Below the pieces are notes generated by a model, which worked only from the letters and a program-made list of their open reading frames with translations, searched no databases and was not told where the DNA came from. A stretch of 39,754 bases of DNA from Hyphomicrobiales bacterium (lineage in GTDB: Bacteria > Pseudomonadota > Alphaproteobacteria > Rhizobiales > Rhizobiaceae), in contig UEHQ01000025.1 of assembly GCA_900489925.1 (NCBI GenBank), positions 1-39,754 of the forward strand. The letters are read 5' to 3'. Below, piece by piece: positions 26,732 through 34,688 of this stretch (positions are counted from its first letter, which is position 1; each line of letters begins with the position of its first letter). Both the position numbers and the translations under genes were made by a program.

Positions 26732-27127
26732 ATGAATATCGGTCAAGCATCGGAACGCTCCGGCCTGCCGGCCAAGACGATCCGCTACTACGAGGATATC
26801 GGGCTCATCAACCCTGATCGGAGCGACAATGGCTATCGCGACTATGCGGTAGCCGACGTCCACAAGCTGCGCTTCCTGCAGAAGTCCCGCGGGCTCGGCT
26901 TCTCGGTCGAGGAATGCCGGCAGCTACTGGCTCTCTATGAAGACAAGAGCCGGGCGAGTGCCGATGTGAAGGAACTGACCCAGGCTAAGCTCACGGAGAT
27001 CGACCGCAAGATCCGTGAACTGACCGAACTGCGCCGGACGCTGGAACACCTCGTGCACGCCTGCCACGGCAACGATCGCCCCGATTGTCCCATTCTCGAA
27101 GAGCTGTCCGAGGACCGTGCGATCTAG
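26732..27127 (+). CDS. cueR: MerR-family copper-responsive regulator CueR/HmrR
   Basis: 131 residues. The N-terminal winged helix (MNIGQASERSGLPAKTIRYYEDIGLI) and the long dimer helix are those of MerR proteins. The C-terminal metal loop CHGNDRPDC has two Cys separated by seven residues, the Cu(I)-binding pattern of CueR and HmrR. It follows copA by 9 bp with a strong ribosome site (GGAGG), so it is made with its target and should act at the dyad upstream of copA. Its stop overlaps the end of the convergent acetyltransferase gene by 4 bp. Confidence 0.94.
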   Translation: MNIGQASERSGLPAKTIRYYEDIGLINPDRSDNGYRDYAVADVHKLRFLQKSRGLGFSVEECRQLLALYEDKSRASADVKELTQAKLTEIDRKIRELTELRRTLEHLVHACHGNDRPDCPILEELSEDRAI

Positions 27128-27675
27128 GATCGCGCTGGGATATCGTACCGTTCAAGTCGGATCGAATGGCACCACGGCTCTGTCCGGCGCGCCATCATGA
27201 TCTCGTCGACCTCTTCGCCCTCGTGAAGAAAACCGCCTGGAATCCGACCGATCTCGGCGAAGCCTTCGCGCCGATAGAAGCGGTACGCCGCGGGGTTTTC
27301 CGCGCTGACGGCAAGCTCCAACTGTCTGATCCCGTAGTCGCCGGCATATTTCATGACCGCTGCCAGAAGTCTTCCGGCGAGATCGGTTCCGCGCAGGTTG
27401 CTGCGCACATAGACCATGATGATCGTTGCCCGATGCATCGTCTTGCTGGGCTTCTGCCGCATCAACCCCATGATGCCGACTGGCTCATCATCCTGGAAAG
27501 CGCCAAAGACCGGCGTTTCGACCAATCGGCTGCCCCATTCATTAAGGGAAAGGCTCTCCCAGTCCACAAGAGTGCTCGCATATGCGGCGGGTTCGCAGCG
27601 TAGCGCTTCCATTCGAATTTGCTTGAACGCCAAAGCATCCTCGGGCGTCAAGAGCCGGATTGTTCCGCCAGACAT
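27124..27675 (-). CDS. GNAT-family N-acetyltransferase
   Basis: 183 residues with the GNAT fold throughout: TIRLLTPEDALAFKQIRMEAL at the start, a central VYVRSNLRGTDLAGRLLAAV segment corresponding to the acetyl-CoA loop (R/Q-x-x-G-x-G/A pattern, here RGTDLA), and AAYRFYRREGFAEIGR, the common end motif. The substrate cannot be told; relatives act on small molecules, peptides or antibiotics. It is transcribed on its own, divergent from the sigma factor gene and tail to tail with cueR. Confidence 0.88.
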   Translation of the reverse strand: MSGGTIRLLTPEDALAFKQIRMEALRCEPAAYASTLVDWESLSLNEWGSRLVETPVFGAFQDDEPVGIMGLMRQKPSKTMHRATIIMVYVRSNLRGTDLAGRLLAAVMKYAGDYGIRQLELAVSAENPAAYRFYRREGFAEIGRIPGGFLHEGEEVDEIMMARRTEPWCHSIRLERYDIPARS

Positions 27676-27785
27676 AGTTGTGTTCCTGCAGTTGTACGGG
27701 CTTCGTCATGAAAACCATGACACGCAGGCTAAGCGGACGACATTTCAGAGCCAAGTCGCTATTTGCGCATTTTTTTAATTCTGGC

Positions 27786-27814
27786 GGGAATAAAACCTTC
27801 GACAGCCTCGTATA
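27786..27814 (+). promoter_or_regulatory. Candidate ECF-type promoter of the sigma factor operon
   Basis: GGGAATAAAA at 27786-27795 and CGTATA at 27809-27814 look like the -35 and -10 elements of an autoregulated ECF sigma promoter. The -10 box ends only 7 bp before the chosen ATG (27822), so the mRNA would be almost leaderless. Assignment is from pattern alone. Confidence 0.5.
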
Positions 27815-27821
27815 CTCAATC

Positions 27822-28361
27822 ATGGAACGGAAAGAACGCCCATTCGATGTCATTGGCCAGCTCGCAGCGCTTCGGCGTTATGCGCGTTCGCTCGTGCGCA
27901 ATTCGGATGACGCCGAAGATCTGGTCCACGATGCCTTGGTCCGGGCATTGGAGAAAAAGCAGAGCTTCCATCGTGGTGGTAACTTGCGTACCTGGCTGCT
28001 CTCAATTCTGCATAACGCTCACATCGACCGCGTCCGGCAGGGCAGGTCGCTGACACGTCGGCACGATGAGGCCGCCGCGGCAGCCGACCAGTCCCTGCCG
28101 GCCGGCCAGGAACATGCGGTTCGGCTGCAGCAGGTTCGCAACGCGTTCTTCCATCTTCCGGAAGAGCAGCGCGAAGCGCTCCATCTCGTCGCCATCGAGG
28201 ACCTCTCCTACCAGGAAGCAGCGACAGCGCTCGGGATACCGATCGGGACGCTGATGTCGCGCATTTCGCGCGCTCGCGCCCAGCTGAGGGAATTCGAAGA
28301 GAAGACGCCGCGTATTTCGCATTTGAGATTGATCGAAGGGGGCGACAATGAAGACAGTTGA
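27822..28361 (+). CDS. ECF (extracytoplasmic function) RNA polymerase sigma factor
   Basis: 179 residues with region 2 (ALRRYARSLVRNSDDAEDLVHDALVRAL and LRTWLLSILHNAHIDRVR) and region 4 (LPEEQREALHLVAIEDLSYQEAATALGIPIGTLMSRISRARAQL), about 30-75 and 110-165. These two regions without regions 1 and 3 define an ECF sigma factor. The next gene overlaps it by 14 nt and encodes its likely anti-sigma factor. The frame is open upstream to 27678, but that extension is not conserved-looking and would run through the promoter; MERKERPFDVIG is the better start. Confidence 0.93.
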   Translation: MERKERPFDVIGQLAALRRYARSLVRNSDDAEDLVHDALVRALEKKQSFHRGGNLRTWLLSILHNAHIDRVRQGRSLTRRHDEAAAAADQSLPAGQEHAVRLQQVRNAFFHLPEEQREALHLVAIEDLSYQEAATALGIPIGTLMSRISRARAQLREFEEKTPRISHLRLIEGGDNEDS

Positions 28362-29115
28362 TCCGATCATCGACGCCGATCTCGACGCCTATGTCGATGG
28401 CGAGCTTGACGTCGCACGACGCATCCAGGTGGAAACCTTCCTGTCCGAACATCCGAAGACCGCTGCCAAGGTCATGGCGGACCTCAGCATGAGGGGCGAA
28501 CTGCGCCTGGCGCTTGCGAACGAGACCGCGTTCGGCCGGGCCGAAACGCGTGATGCGGCTCGCCGCCTGGAACGCGGACTTGCCTATGGCAGGATCTTCC
28601 ACACGATGCAGCGCATCGCTGCTGTCGGCGTTCTCGTCGCGGCCGGCTGGGTCGCACACAACTCCTTCGGTGCGTTTACCGCGACCGAAGTGTCAGCATC
28701 GGTTCCCGCCCCTGCTTATGTCGAGGACGCCGTGCGCGCCTATCAAACGGCGGTGCTGCGGCAATCCATGCCATCGCAATCGGTGGCGAGCTACAAGCCG
28801 GAGGATATTCGCGCGGCAACGGCGATCGTCATGCCGCAGCTTCCGGCGGACTGGAAGATTTCCGACGTGCAGATCTTCCCGTCGGAGTTCGGCCCGAGCG
28901 TCGAGATGGCGCTGCGGACCGACGACGGCAAGCAGCTGTCGTTGTTCGCGGTTCGCCCTGGATCGTTCTCCGTGGCATCGGTCAGCCATATCGCGCTTGA
29001 TAACGCCGAGGCAGCCTACTGGCAGATAGGCGACGTCGCCTACGCACTCGTCACCGGCGATCGCACCATCACTCTGGATCGAGCAGCTGATCAGCTTGCT
29101 CGTACCCTTTACTAG
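28348..29115 (+). CDS. Membrane anti-sigma factor partner of the ECF sigma factor
   Basis: 255 residues. The N-terminal part (DADLDAYVDGELDVARRIQVETFLSEHP) is the typical sigma-binding anti-sigma domain without a zinc HxxxCxxC motif. A single membrane helix follows at about 88-107 (RIAAVGVLVAAGWVAHNSF), and the periplasmic part of about 145 residues is a beta-rich sensor-like domain of unknown ligand. The 14-nt overlap with the sigma gene indicates coupling. Release of the sigma factor upon an envelope signal is the expected mode; the signal is unknown. Confidence 0.88.
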   Translation: MKTVDPIIDADLDAYVDGELDVARRIQVETFLSEHPKTAAKVMADLSMRGELRLALANETAFGRAETRDAARRLERGLAYGRIFHTMQRIAAVGVLVAAGWVAHNSFGAFTATEVSASVPAPAYVEDAVRAYQTAVLRQSMPSQSVASYKPEDIRAATAIVMPQLPADWKISDVQIFPSEFGPSVEMALRTDDGKQLSLFAVRPGSFSVASVSHIALDNAEAAYWQIGDVAYALVTGDRTITLDRAADQLARTLY

Positions 29116-29134
29116 TCCAATCGAGGAGATCTGT

Positions 29135-29851
29135 ATGAACCCGATCAATCCGCGTTACGGTTTCGGCTCCGCCGCCGGTTCGCAGGCACTGTTCGACGAA
29201 GGTCTGCGCCAGCACATGCTGCGCGTCTATAACTACATGGGCGTCGGCCTTGTCATCACCGGCATCATCGCATTCATCGTCGGCAGCACGCCGGCACTTT
29301 ACGTGCCGATCTTCCAGTCGCCGCTGAAGTGGGTCGTGATGCTCGCACCGCTGGCCTTCGTCTTCTTCTTCTCGTTCAAGATCCAGACGATGTCGGCCGG
29401 CGCAGCGCAGATGACCTTCTGGGCCTTCTGTGCGGTGATGGGCCTGTCGCTCGCGTCCGTCTTCCTGGTCTTCACCGGCACCAGCATCGCGCGCACCTTC
29501 TTCATCGCCGCGACCATGTTCGGCACGACCAGCCTCTATGGCTACGTGACCAAGCGTGACCTCTCCCGTTTCGGTTCCTTCCTGATGATGGGCCTTATCG
29601 GCGTGGTCATCGCGAGCCTCGTGAATATCTTTCTGGGCTCGAGCGCACTGCAGTTCGCGATTTCGGTGATCGGCATTCTCGTCTTCGTCGGCCTCACCGC
29701 CTACGACACGCAGAACATCAAGGAACAGTATTCGGAGAACTACGACCAGGAATCGAACCAGAAGCTTGCCGTCTTCGGCGCGCTCTCGCTCTACCTGAAC
29801 TTCGTCAACATCTTCCAGCTGCTGCTCAACTTCACGGGTGAGCGGGAATAG
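29135..29851 (+). CDS. BAX inhibitor-1 (BI-1/YccA) family membrane protein
   Basis: 238 residues with about seven transmembrane helices and the BI-1 family hallmarks: FAATMFG-like segment (FFIAATMFGTTSLYGYVTKRDL), and the C-terminal GLTAYDTQNIKE and NFVNIFQLLLNFTGERE. Eukaryotic relatives leak calcium and protect from cell death; bacterial ones are linked to FtsH control and membrane stress. It starts only 19 bp after the anti-sigma gene with a very good ribosome site (GAGGAG), so it may be the third gene of the ECF operon. Confidence 0.93.
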   Translation: MNPINPRYGFGSAAGSQALFDEGLRQHMLRVYNYMGVGLVITGIIAFIVGSTPALYVPIFQSPLKWVVMLAPLAFVFFFSFKIQTMSAGAAQMTFWAFCAVMGLSLASVFLVFTGTSIARTFFIAATMFGTTSLYGYVTKRDLSRFGSFLMMGLIGVVIASLVNIFLGSSALQFAISVIGILVFVGLTAYDTQNIKEQYSENYDQESNQKLAVFGALSLYLNFVNIFQLLLNFTGERE

Positions 29852-29856
29852 GCTTA

Positions 29857-29883
29857 AGCGCTTCTGGGGGCAATGGAAGCGCT
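29857..29883 (+). other. Hairpin just after the BI-1 family gene
   Basis: Stem AGCGCTTC / GAAGCGCT with an 11-nt loop, directly after the stop codon. No T run follows, so it may protect the 3' end rather than terminate. Confidence 0.4.
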
Positions 29884-29940
29884 AGAACGCCCGGTCCGCA
29901 CGCTGTGACAGGATGCGCGGATCGGGTGTTCACTACACGG

Positions 29941-29976
29941 AAGCGGCTGAGCCTTGGCTCGGCCGCTTTCTTTTTG
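29941..29976 (+). terminator. Rho-independent terminator between convergent genes
   Basis: 13-bp stem AAGCGGCTGAGCC / GGCTCGGCCGCTT with one G-T wobble and a TT loop, followed by a T-rich run (TTTCTTTTTG). The A-rich left edge also allows weak use from the minus strand, where the RHE_PE00001-like gene ends at 29978. Confidence 0.88.
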
Positions 29977-29977
29977 T

Positions 29978-31099
29978 TCAGAGGATACCCCAGGCCCGAT
30001 AGCGGCCTCGGCCGGTAATCTCGCGGATACCGATCTCATTCAGGAGATTGAGCGCGCCGCGGCTGGTGATCCGGAGTTCGCGCGCCACCATGGCGGAGGA
30101 CACCATCGGTCGCGACAGCACAAAACTCGCAAGGTCCGGAAGACTGCTGTTCGATCGCCGATCCTTGAAGCGCATTTCCATCTGCGTCTGCGCCAGGGAT
30201 AGCCGGTCCATCTCCTTCAAGCCCAGGACAGCACTTTCGGTCATACCATCCAGGAAGGCCTGCAGTCGCGTCAGCCTGTCCCGCGCACGGCGACGTTCGT
30301 GGCGAACAGTCTTCAGGCCTGCGTAGAAGGAAAAGAGATGAGACGTCACCTTGCCGCGCGACCTGAGGTAGCTCGCAACAAGCAAACCGCCGAGCCAGTG
30401 TTGCCGCCGCAGTGGCTCGATCTTTTCCCATGCCTCGAAAAGAACCGCGGCGCCTATTGTCGGCGGCAACTGATCAGCGATCGCCAGCACGCCCCGCCAT
30501 TCGCGCAACCGAGCCGCCTCGTCCCATTCCTCATCATCAAAGAGCCCGAGCGGATCATCGCTACGCTTTTCCTTGGAAGACGTCACGGCGACTTCGGCGG
30601 GTGCATTGGCGAGATGGCTGTCCAACAGCCGCTGCGAACGCTCCAGCACCGCATCGATCTCCGCTAGCTCCGCCGAGAGGGCATCATCAACGCCGTCGTC
30701 ATCGTCGCCGGCGGGCTCGGCACTCTTTTGCTCCGGAGCACGCTCCTCCCCTCCCCCACTCCCGGCCAGTACAGCGAGACCTGCGGCACTCAACGACCAG
30801 CTAGGCTCGCCCGTCCATATCCTCCGCCGGGCACGTAACACCCCATGCGCTATCGTCAGCTCATGGCTTGGCGTGCGCGTGTCCATATGCGCGTCGTGAA
30901 GCACGAGATCTTCGACATGGACAAGCTCGCCAGCCACCCACATTGCGCCCACGGCATCGAAGAAATGTCGGCGCTCCGCAAAGCCTTCTCCTACCGAGGA
31001 GCGCAAAGCCCTCTCGTCCAGCCGCGCCAGAGCGTCCTCCGCCCGAACGAGATCGGGTAGCAAAGTGTTTACCATCGATGTATCGATGTCGTAGCGCAT
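29978..31099 (-). CDS. RHE_PE00001/DUF1612 family protein with C-terminal helix-turn-helix
   Basis: 373 residues from ATG 31099 (the frame continues to a TTG five codons upstream, which is less likely). The start MRYDIDTS, the segment AEDALARLDERA, the acidic linker (GDDDDGVDD) and the centre with EWDEAARLREWRGVLAIADQ are typical of the rhizobial RHE_PE00001 family (DUF1612). Near the end, LSRPMVSSAMVARELRITSRGALNLLNEIGIREITGRGRYRAWGIL is a winged helix like those that join Fic or MarR-type proteins. The family is common on rhizobial plasmids and islands and its function is unknown. It flanks a nearly gene-free stretch, consistent with an accessory segment. Confidence 0.85.
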   Translation of the reverse strand: MRYDIDTSMVNTLLPDLVRAEDALARLDERALRSSVGEGFAERRHFFDAVGAMWVAGELVHVEDLVLHDAHMDTRTPSHELTIAHGVLRARRRIWTGEPSWSLSAAGLAVLAGSGGGEERAPEQKSAEPAGDDDDGVDDALSAELAEIDAVLERSQRLLDSHLANAPAEVAVTSSKEKRSDDPLGLFDDEEWDEAARLREWRGVLAIADQLPPTIGAAVLFEAWEKIEPLRRQHWLGGLLVASYLRSRGKVTSHLFSFYAGLKTVRHERRRARDRLTRLQAFLDGMTESAVLGLKEMDRLSLAQTQMEMRFKDRRSNSSLPDLASFVLSRPMVSSAMVARELRITSRGALNLLNEIGIREITGRGRYRAWGIL

Positions 31100-32389
31100 T
31101 GTTATCTTTTTCAATTTACCCCAAAGAGAAGCAAATCAATCGTTTGCTTCGCCCAGTTATGGCATGGTTAACAAATGCATTCAAACCATTTGCTGAGGAT
31201 TTCGCTGCGAACGACGGGACACCTTCGACCACAAGCCTATCCGCCCGTTCTGACGTCGGGCTTGCCGCCATATTCCAGCCTAGCACAACAGGCAGCTCAG
31301 CTCGGCGTAATGGCCGTCAACACCTGCCCGTGAACCCCGAATCGGCACGCGTCGTTCTGCCGCCAGCTAGCCGCAGACGATCAACTACAGAGTAATCGAC
31401 GCTCAAACCATTGGAGCCCGCTCGTGACGGCAGCTCCTGCAAGTGTCAGCGTTACTCATCTTCCGTCGTCGGTCAACTGGCTGATTGTACTCCCGGCTCC
31501 GAAGCCGGTCCGCCCAGCGGTCGAACAACGCTTAGGCATATTCCTGTTTCGTCTTCCATGAAGGTGCTTGATCGTTCTCGTGAATTCCCGACGCTTACAA
31601 TCAAAGCTGCCGAGTTCAGACAATAGCTGGCGTCTTTAGGAGTTTGACGCCGTCAACAACAGCGAAGCGCGGGTCGATGGACCCAGCTGCCGGCCATCAA
31701 CGGACCTTGTGACGCGCTGAAGCTGCCCCCAAGCGGGTTCCCTCCCCCACACCGCGACGCGGACCTCCACCGTCTCAGACAGTCCAAACGCGGGCATATC
31801 TCCCATCCATTCACATCGCCGAGATGCAAACCAAATGGCCAGTCCAAGGCCCGAACCCATTGAGACGCATTGGAGCCGGGACCGTGCGAATGCGATCCGC
31901 CGTGACGGCAACCTCATCAATGTACAGAAGAGACCTAATTTGGAGGCCGGCGGCCCCATACGCAAAGCGGCTTCCGCCGGCTACGACCGCCCGCCCCATA
32001 ACACCGACTTGGTCTCCTCGACCAAGCAACCATGCTCAGACCTTAACGATCGTGTTCATCAGACGATCTTTAGCGACGGAAGAGGAGCATCGACTTGTTG
32101 CACCCACTCCCGCCTCGGAAGATCATCGTTCTGGCATCCACGATCGATCGCCCAGCAGGTCGCCGCACGGCGATGTCGCCATTCAGCCCGAACAACTGGA
32201 GTCGCCAACCATACACGGTCAAACGTGCTGCCGGGCTATCGCAATCTTATTGAACCAACGGGAAATAGTGTCGGTCGAAACGCCTACAGGAATACCGACT
32301 CCCGCGGATTGAGGCCACCGATCTACCGGCTACACCGTTCGGCTCAGGAAGCCGGCTTTACACAGAAGCAACCACGTGCGGTTCGGTGC

Positions 32390-32485
32390 CTACCCATGAC
32401 GGTTCATGTCACTGACGACCCAGCGAAAGAATACAAAGGCACCCGCAGCGATCCAGATCAGGGGCGAGATATCATCGAGCATCAT
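32390..32485 (-). CDS. Candidate 31-residue single-span membrane protein
   Basis: A short frame reading MMLDDISPLIWIAAGAFVFF and then RWVVSDMNRHG, ending at TAG 32390. It has an acidic start, one hydrophobic helix of about 15 residues and a basic end, the normal look of a tiny bacterial membrane protein. AGGAG stands 7 nt before the chosen ATG (32485); another ATG two codons upstream (32491) is too near that site. It stands alone in an otherwise gene-free stretch. No family is recognised; KdpF/CydX-like regulators are of similar size but share no sequence. Confidence 0.45.
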   Translation of the reverse strand: MMLDDISPLIWIAAGAFVFFRWVVSDMNRHG

Positions 32486-32978
32486 GCTCATTCTCCTATC
32501 GACAATCCGACGTTGACTAGAAAACACCGGAGGCGCCTTCCACCTCATTAACATCGCCCCCTAGGTGCACTAAACTTGCACACAGGATGAACCGAGCGTT
32601 AAGTCTCCGGACAACTGCCGGCAACAAAACCGTATATCGATGAACCAACACGCCCTAGCTCGTTTTGGCGTCCCACCACACCCCAAGGCCGCGTAGTTCG
32701 GGACGAACACTTGCCCTGCTGCTGGAACGAGACCTCTCCGTCTCCACGCTTAGGCTCGAAGATTGCCGAGACCAAATGGCGGGCGACGCCAGGGATAGGC
32801 GTCGCTTTGACCTCCTCGGCGAACTGATCGCGGCGGCTGGAAGCCCCCCCCCCGCAACAAGTGGAGCGAGTTTTGGAGACGGGAGACGCACATCCTTGGT
32901 CGGCTCCAAGCCTCGCGAGTTGCGAGAGCCTGCCCCACGCACTCCTGAAGACCAAAAGCAGCAGGAAGGCGAAAAACC

Positions 32979-33014
32979 CTGTAGGCCGCGGCCCACGACA
33001 CTAAGCGATTGATG
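32979..33014 (+). repeat. Diverged direct repeat, copy A
   Basis: Begins CTGTAGGCCGCGGCCCACG and continues with a TAAGCG-NN-TGA element. About three quarters of its 36 bases match copy B 292 bp downstream. Contains a GC-rich foldback (GGCC/GGCC). Confidence 0.45.
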
Positions 33015-33270
33015 AATATATACTTTTCGGAACGGCGACCTTTCACCAACTTGGCGGACCCTTGGCGTCGTCATGCGCAGGAAAACCGACCGCAACGCCC
33101 AGTGATTGCCGAATCGCGCAAGCGGTCGGCACAGCCATCACCCAACGAGATCACTGGATCGCGGGTCATCGGAGCACCGGAGGTACTCTCCGCTAAGCAG
33201 GCGCTTAGCGAGCCGGCATCAAACGGTCCAGAATGACAGCCCGATTCGGGGACGAATTGGAAGAAGACCG

Positions 33271-33306
33271 CTGTGGGTCACGGCCCACGGCTTTAAGCGG
33301 CTGAGT
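33271..33306 (+). repeat. Diverged direct repeat, copy B
   Basis: Begins CTGTGGGTCACGGCCCACG and continues with TAAGCG-NN-TGA, matching copy A. GTGGG and CCCAC can pair as a small hairpin. The shared blocks CGGCCCACG and TAAGCG make chance similarity less likely in this otherwise unstructured stretch. Confidence 0.45.
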
Positions 33307-33820
33307 ATCAACAGTTTTCTCGAGTCCGGCTCTCAGAGGCTCTGCGCACACAACATTCCGCATCTCCTGGGCGTAGGAGCTGGCAAGCGAACGGGAATGC
33401 CAGTTCGATCGGCTACAACGGCCATTGTGACGATGGCCGAACGGACGCGCAAAGAATGAACTACGGAGACGGGATAGGAGAGGCGGGCTACTACCCGGCT
33501 CGAGGACCGAGTGGCACGCCCGGTTCCGGTCGCGCTAAGCATTCGTGCGGTGTTGAACACCTGAACGTCCGGCTGACCTCCGAGCGGCTGGCATCGTTCA
33601 GCCACCGTATTAATTCGCCGGTGCGAGGTCGGTCGGGCTCGTTTAGGTCACGATGCCAGAGAGCGAGAGCGCGCGGTCGTGTCGATTGCCATATCGCTGC
33701 GCAACATGCTGGCGCGCCAGCCAATCGCCAATCTGCAACTCGACACACAAGCGAACTCCCGCTCGGGTCCATGCCGACGGCGCCGCTACTCGATGGAGCT
33801 CCTGCGAGCGGAGCGGTTCG

Positions 33821-34306
33821 TCACTTTATAGATTGTGCTGCCTCTGCCTGTCGGCGGCTTAGCAATGCGGCCCGAATCTGTTCCGTCTTGGTGAGACTAG
33901 CCGGGACTGCGGCTATGGCCACGGGAGCCGGGGAGGGCTCCTTGCTTTGGAGCAGGCTTTGATACCGTTGCTGGGCGACCAAACGATCGGCGGCCGAGAC
34001 CGGGCCTGTGCTGCGGCCGTGAAGATCGAAGCGCATCGACTCCGGCTGGGCGGTCGCGAGGTAGTAGCGCTTGGAATGCAGATAAGAGCCGGTGGCCCGT
34101 CGTAGGGCGGTCACGTTCGCATCTGGCCTCAGAAGAGGTCGGATCTCGTTCCAAAGCCCAAGCGCAAAAGGCTTGATCGGGTCACCGATTGCGGAGGGAA
34201 GGATATCGATCGGCTGCAACAGGAGGGCATTGATCGCTTTCGCCTTCAGCAGATCCGTTTCGTTTGCCGCGATTGGTCCGCGACTGGATGTCCAGAGTTT
34301 CGTCAT
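33821..34306 (-). CDS. ProQ/FinO-family RNA-binding protein
   Basis: 161 residues. Residues about 20-120 fit the ProQ/FinO domain: a first helix region, then IKPFALGLWNEIRPLLRPD, ALRRATGSYLHSKRYYLA, and the signature MRFDLHGRSTGPVSAADRL, which corresponds to the R-x-DL-x-G-x-x-x-G-x-V segment of the family. Such proteins bind structured small RNAs and their mRNA targets; FinO controls plasmid transfer, ProQ acts globally. The C-terminal tail is rich in Ala, Pro and Gln and ends with a basic helix (TEQIRAALLSRRQAEAAQ). GAGGTG precedes the ATG at 34306. It lies next to the gene-poor stretch, so an accessory or plasmid origin is likely. Confidence 0.8.
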   Translation of the reverse strand: MTKLWTSSRGPIAANETDLLKAKAINALLLQPIDILPSAIGDPIKPFALGLWNEIRPLLRPDANVTALRRATGSYLHSKRYYLATAQPESMRFDLHGRSTGPVSAADRLVAQQRYQSLLQSKEPSPAPVAIAAVPASLTKTEQIRAALLSRRQAEAAQSIK

Positions 34307-34688
34307 CGATCACCTCGTCTCCCTCCGGTCCTAGGAGAAGATCATGAAGACAATTTGACACGCCCGCCTCGAGTGGAGTGCGGTACACGTACGCGACGAG
34401 AACAAGTAGGAGATTTCGGGGCGTTAGACGGCGAAAGAAGGCTCAAGAGCAACGATTTCAAAGGTGAGGTAGTGGACGCAACCATAAATTGCGGATAGAT
34501 CCGCCGCGGGTTGCGGTGGTCACCGATCTTGCCGAACATGAAAGATCTCAGAGCCGGGGTAGAAGATGTTATACCGCGTCATCGGCCGACATAGATTCTC
34601 GTTAGTGCGGTCTCCCTGACCGCGCTGCCGGCACTCATATTTACGTCCGCACTTTTCTCAAAGGACGTTCAGCCCTTTGCTGATCGGC
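34307..34688. other. Gap between ProQ/FinO gene and sorC; no gene seen
   Basis: 382 bp with only short unsupported frames, none with a ribosome site or family resemblance. It must hold the promoter of the ProQ/FinO gene on the minus strand and the 3' end of the sorC operon; I could not pick a convincing promoter or terminator. Confidence 0.5.

Larger units (their letters stand above)
31100..33820. other. About 2.7 kb with almost no recognisable gene
   Basis: Every reading frame I inspected here encodes Arg/Ser/Pro/Cys-rich sequence without any family resemblance, with overlapping frames on both strands and no ribosome sites, unlike the rest of the window. It contains a 10-nt run of C (32844-32853), a diverged direct repeat (see 32979 and 33271) and one credible small gene (32390-32485, minus). 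No intact insertion sequence, terminal inverted repeats, tRNA or origin was seen. It may be the remains of decayed mobile or plasmid DNA. Confidence 0.55.

Noticed and set aside
25337..26863. 508-codon open frame on the minus strand
   Set aside because: Shadow of copA and the start of cueR, which have unmistakable motifs on the plus strand.
31835..32551. 238-codon plus-strand frame in the gene-poor stretch
   Set aside because: Composition is rich in Arg, His, Ser and Pro, no ribosome site, overlaps other equally long frames, and resembles no family; treated as chance.
32844..32853. 10-nt run of C as a phase-variation tract
   Set aside because: No credible gene spans it, so a switching role cannot be supported; kept only as a sign of non-coding DNA.
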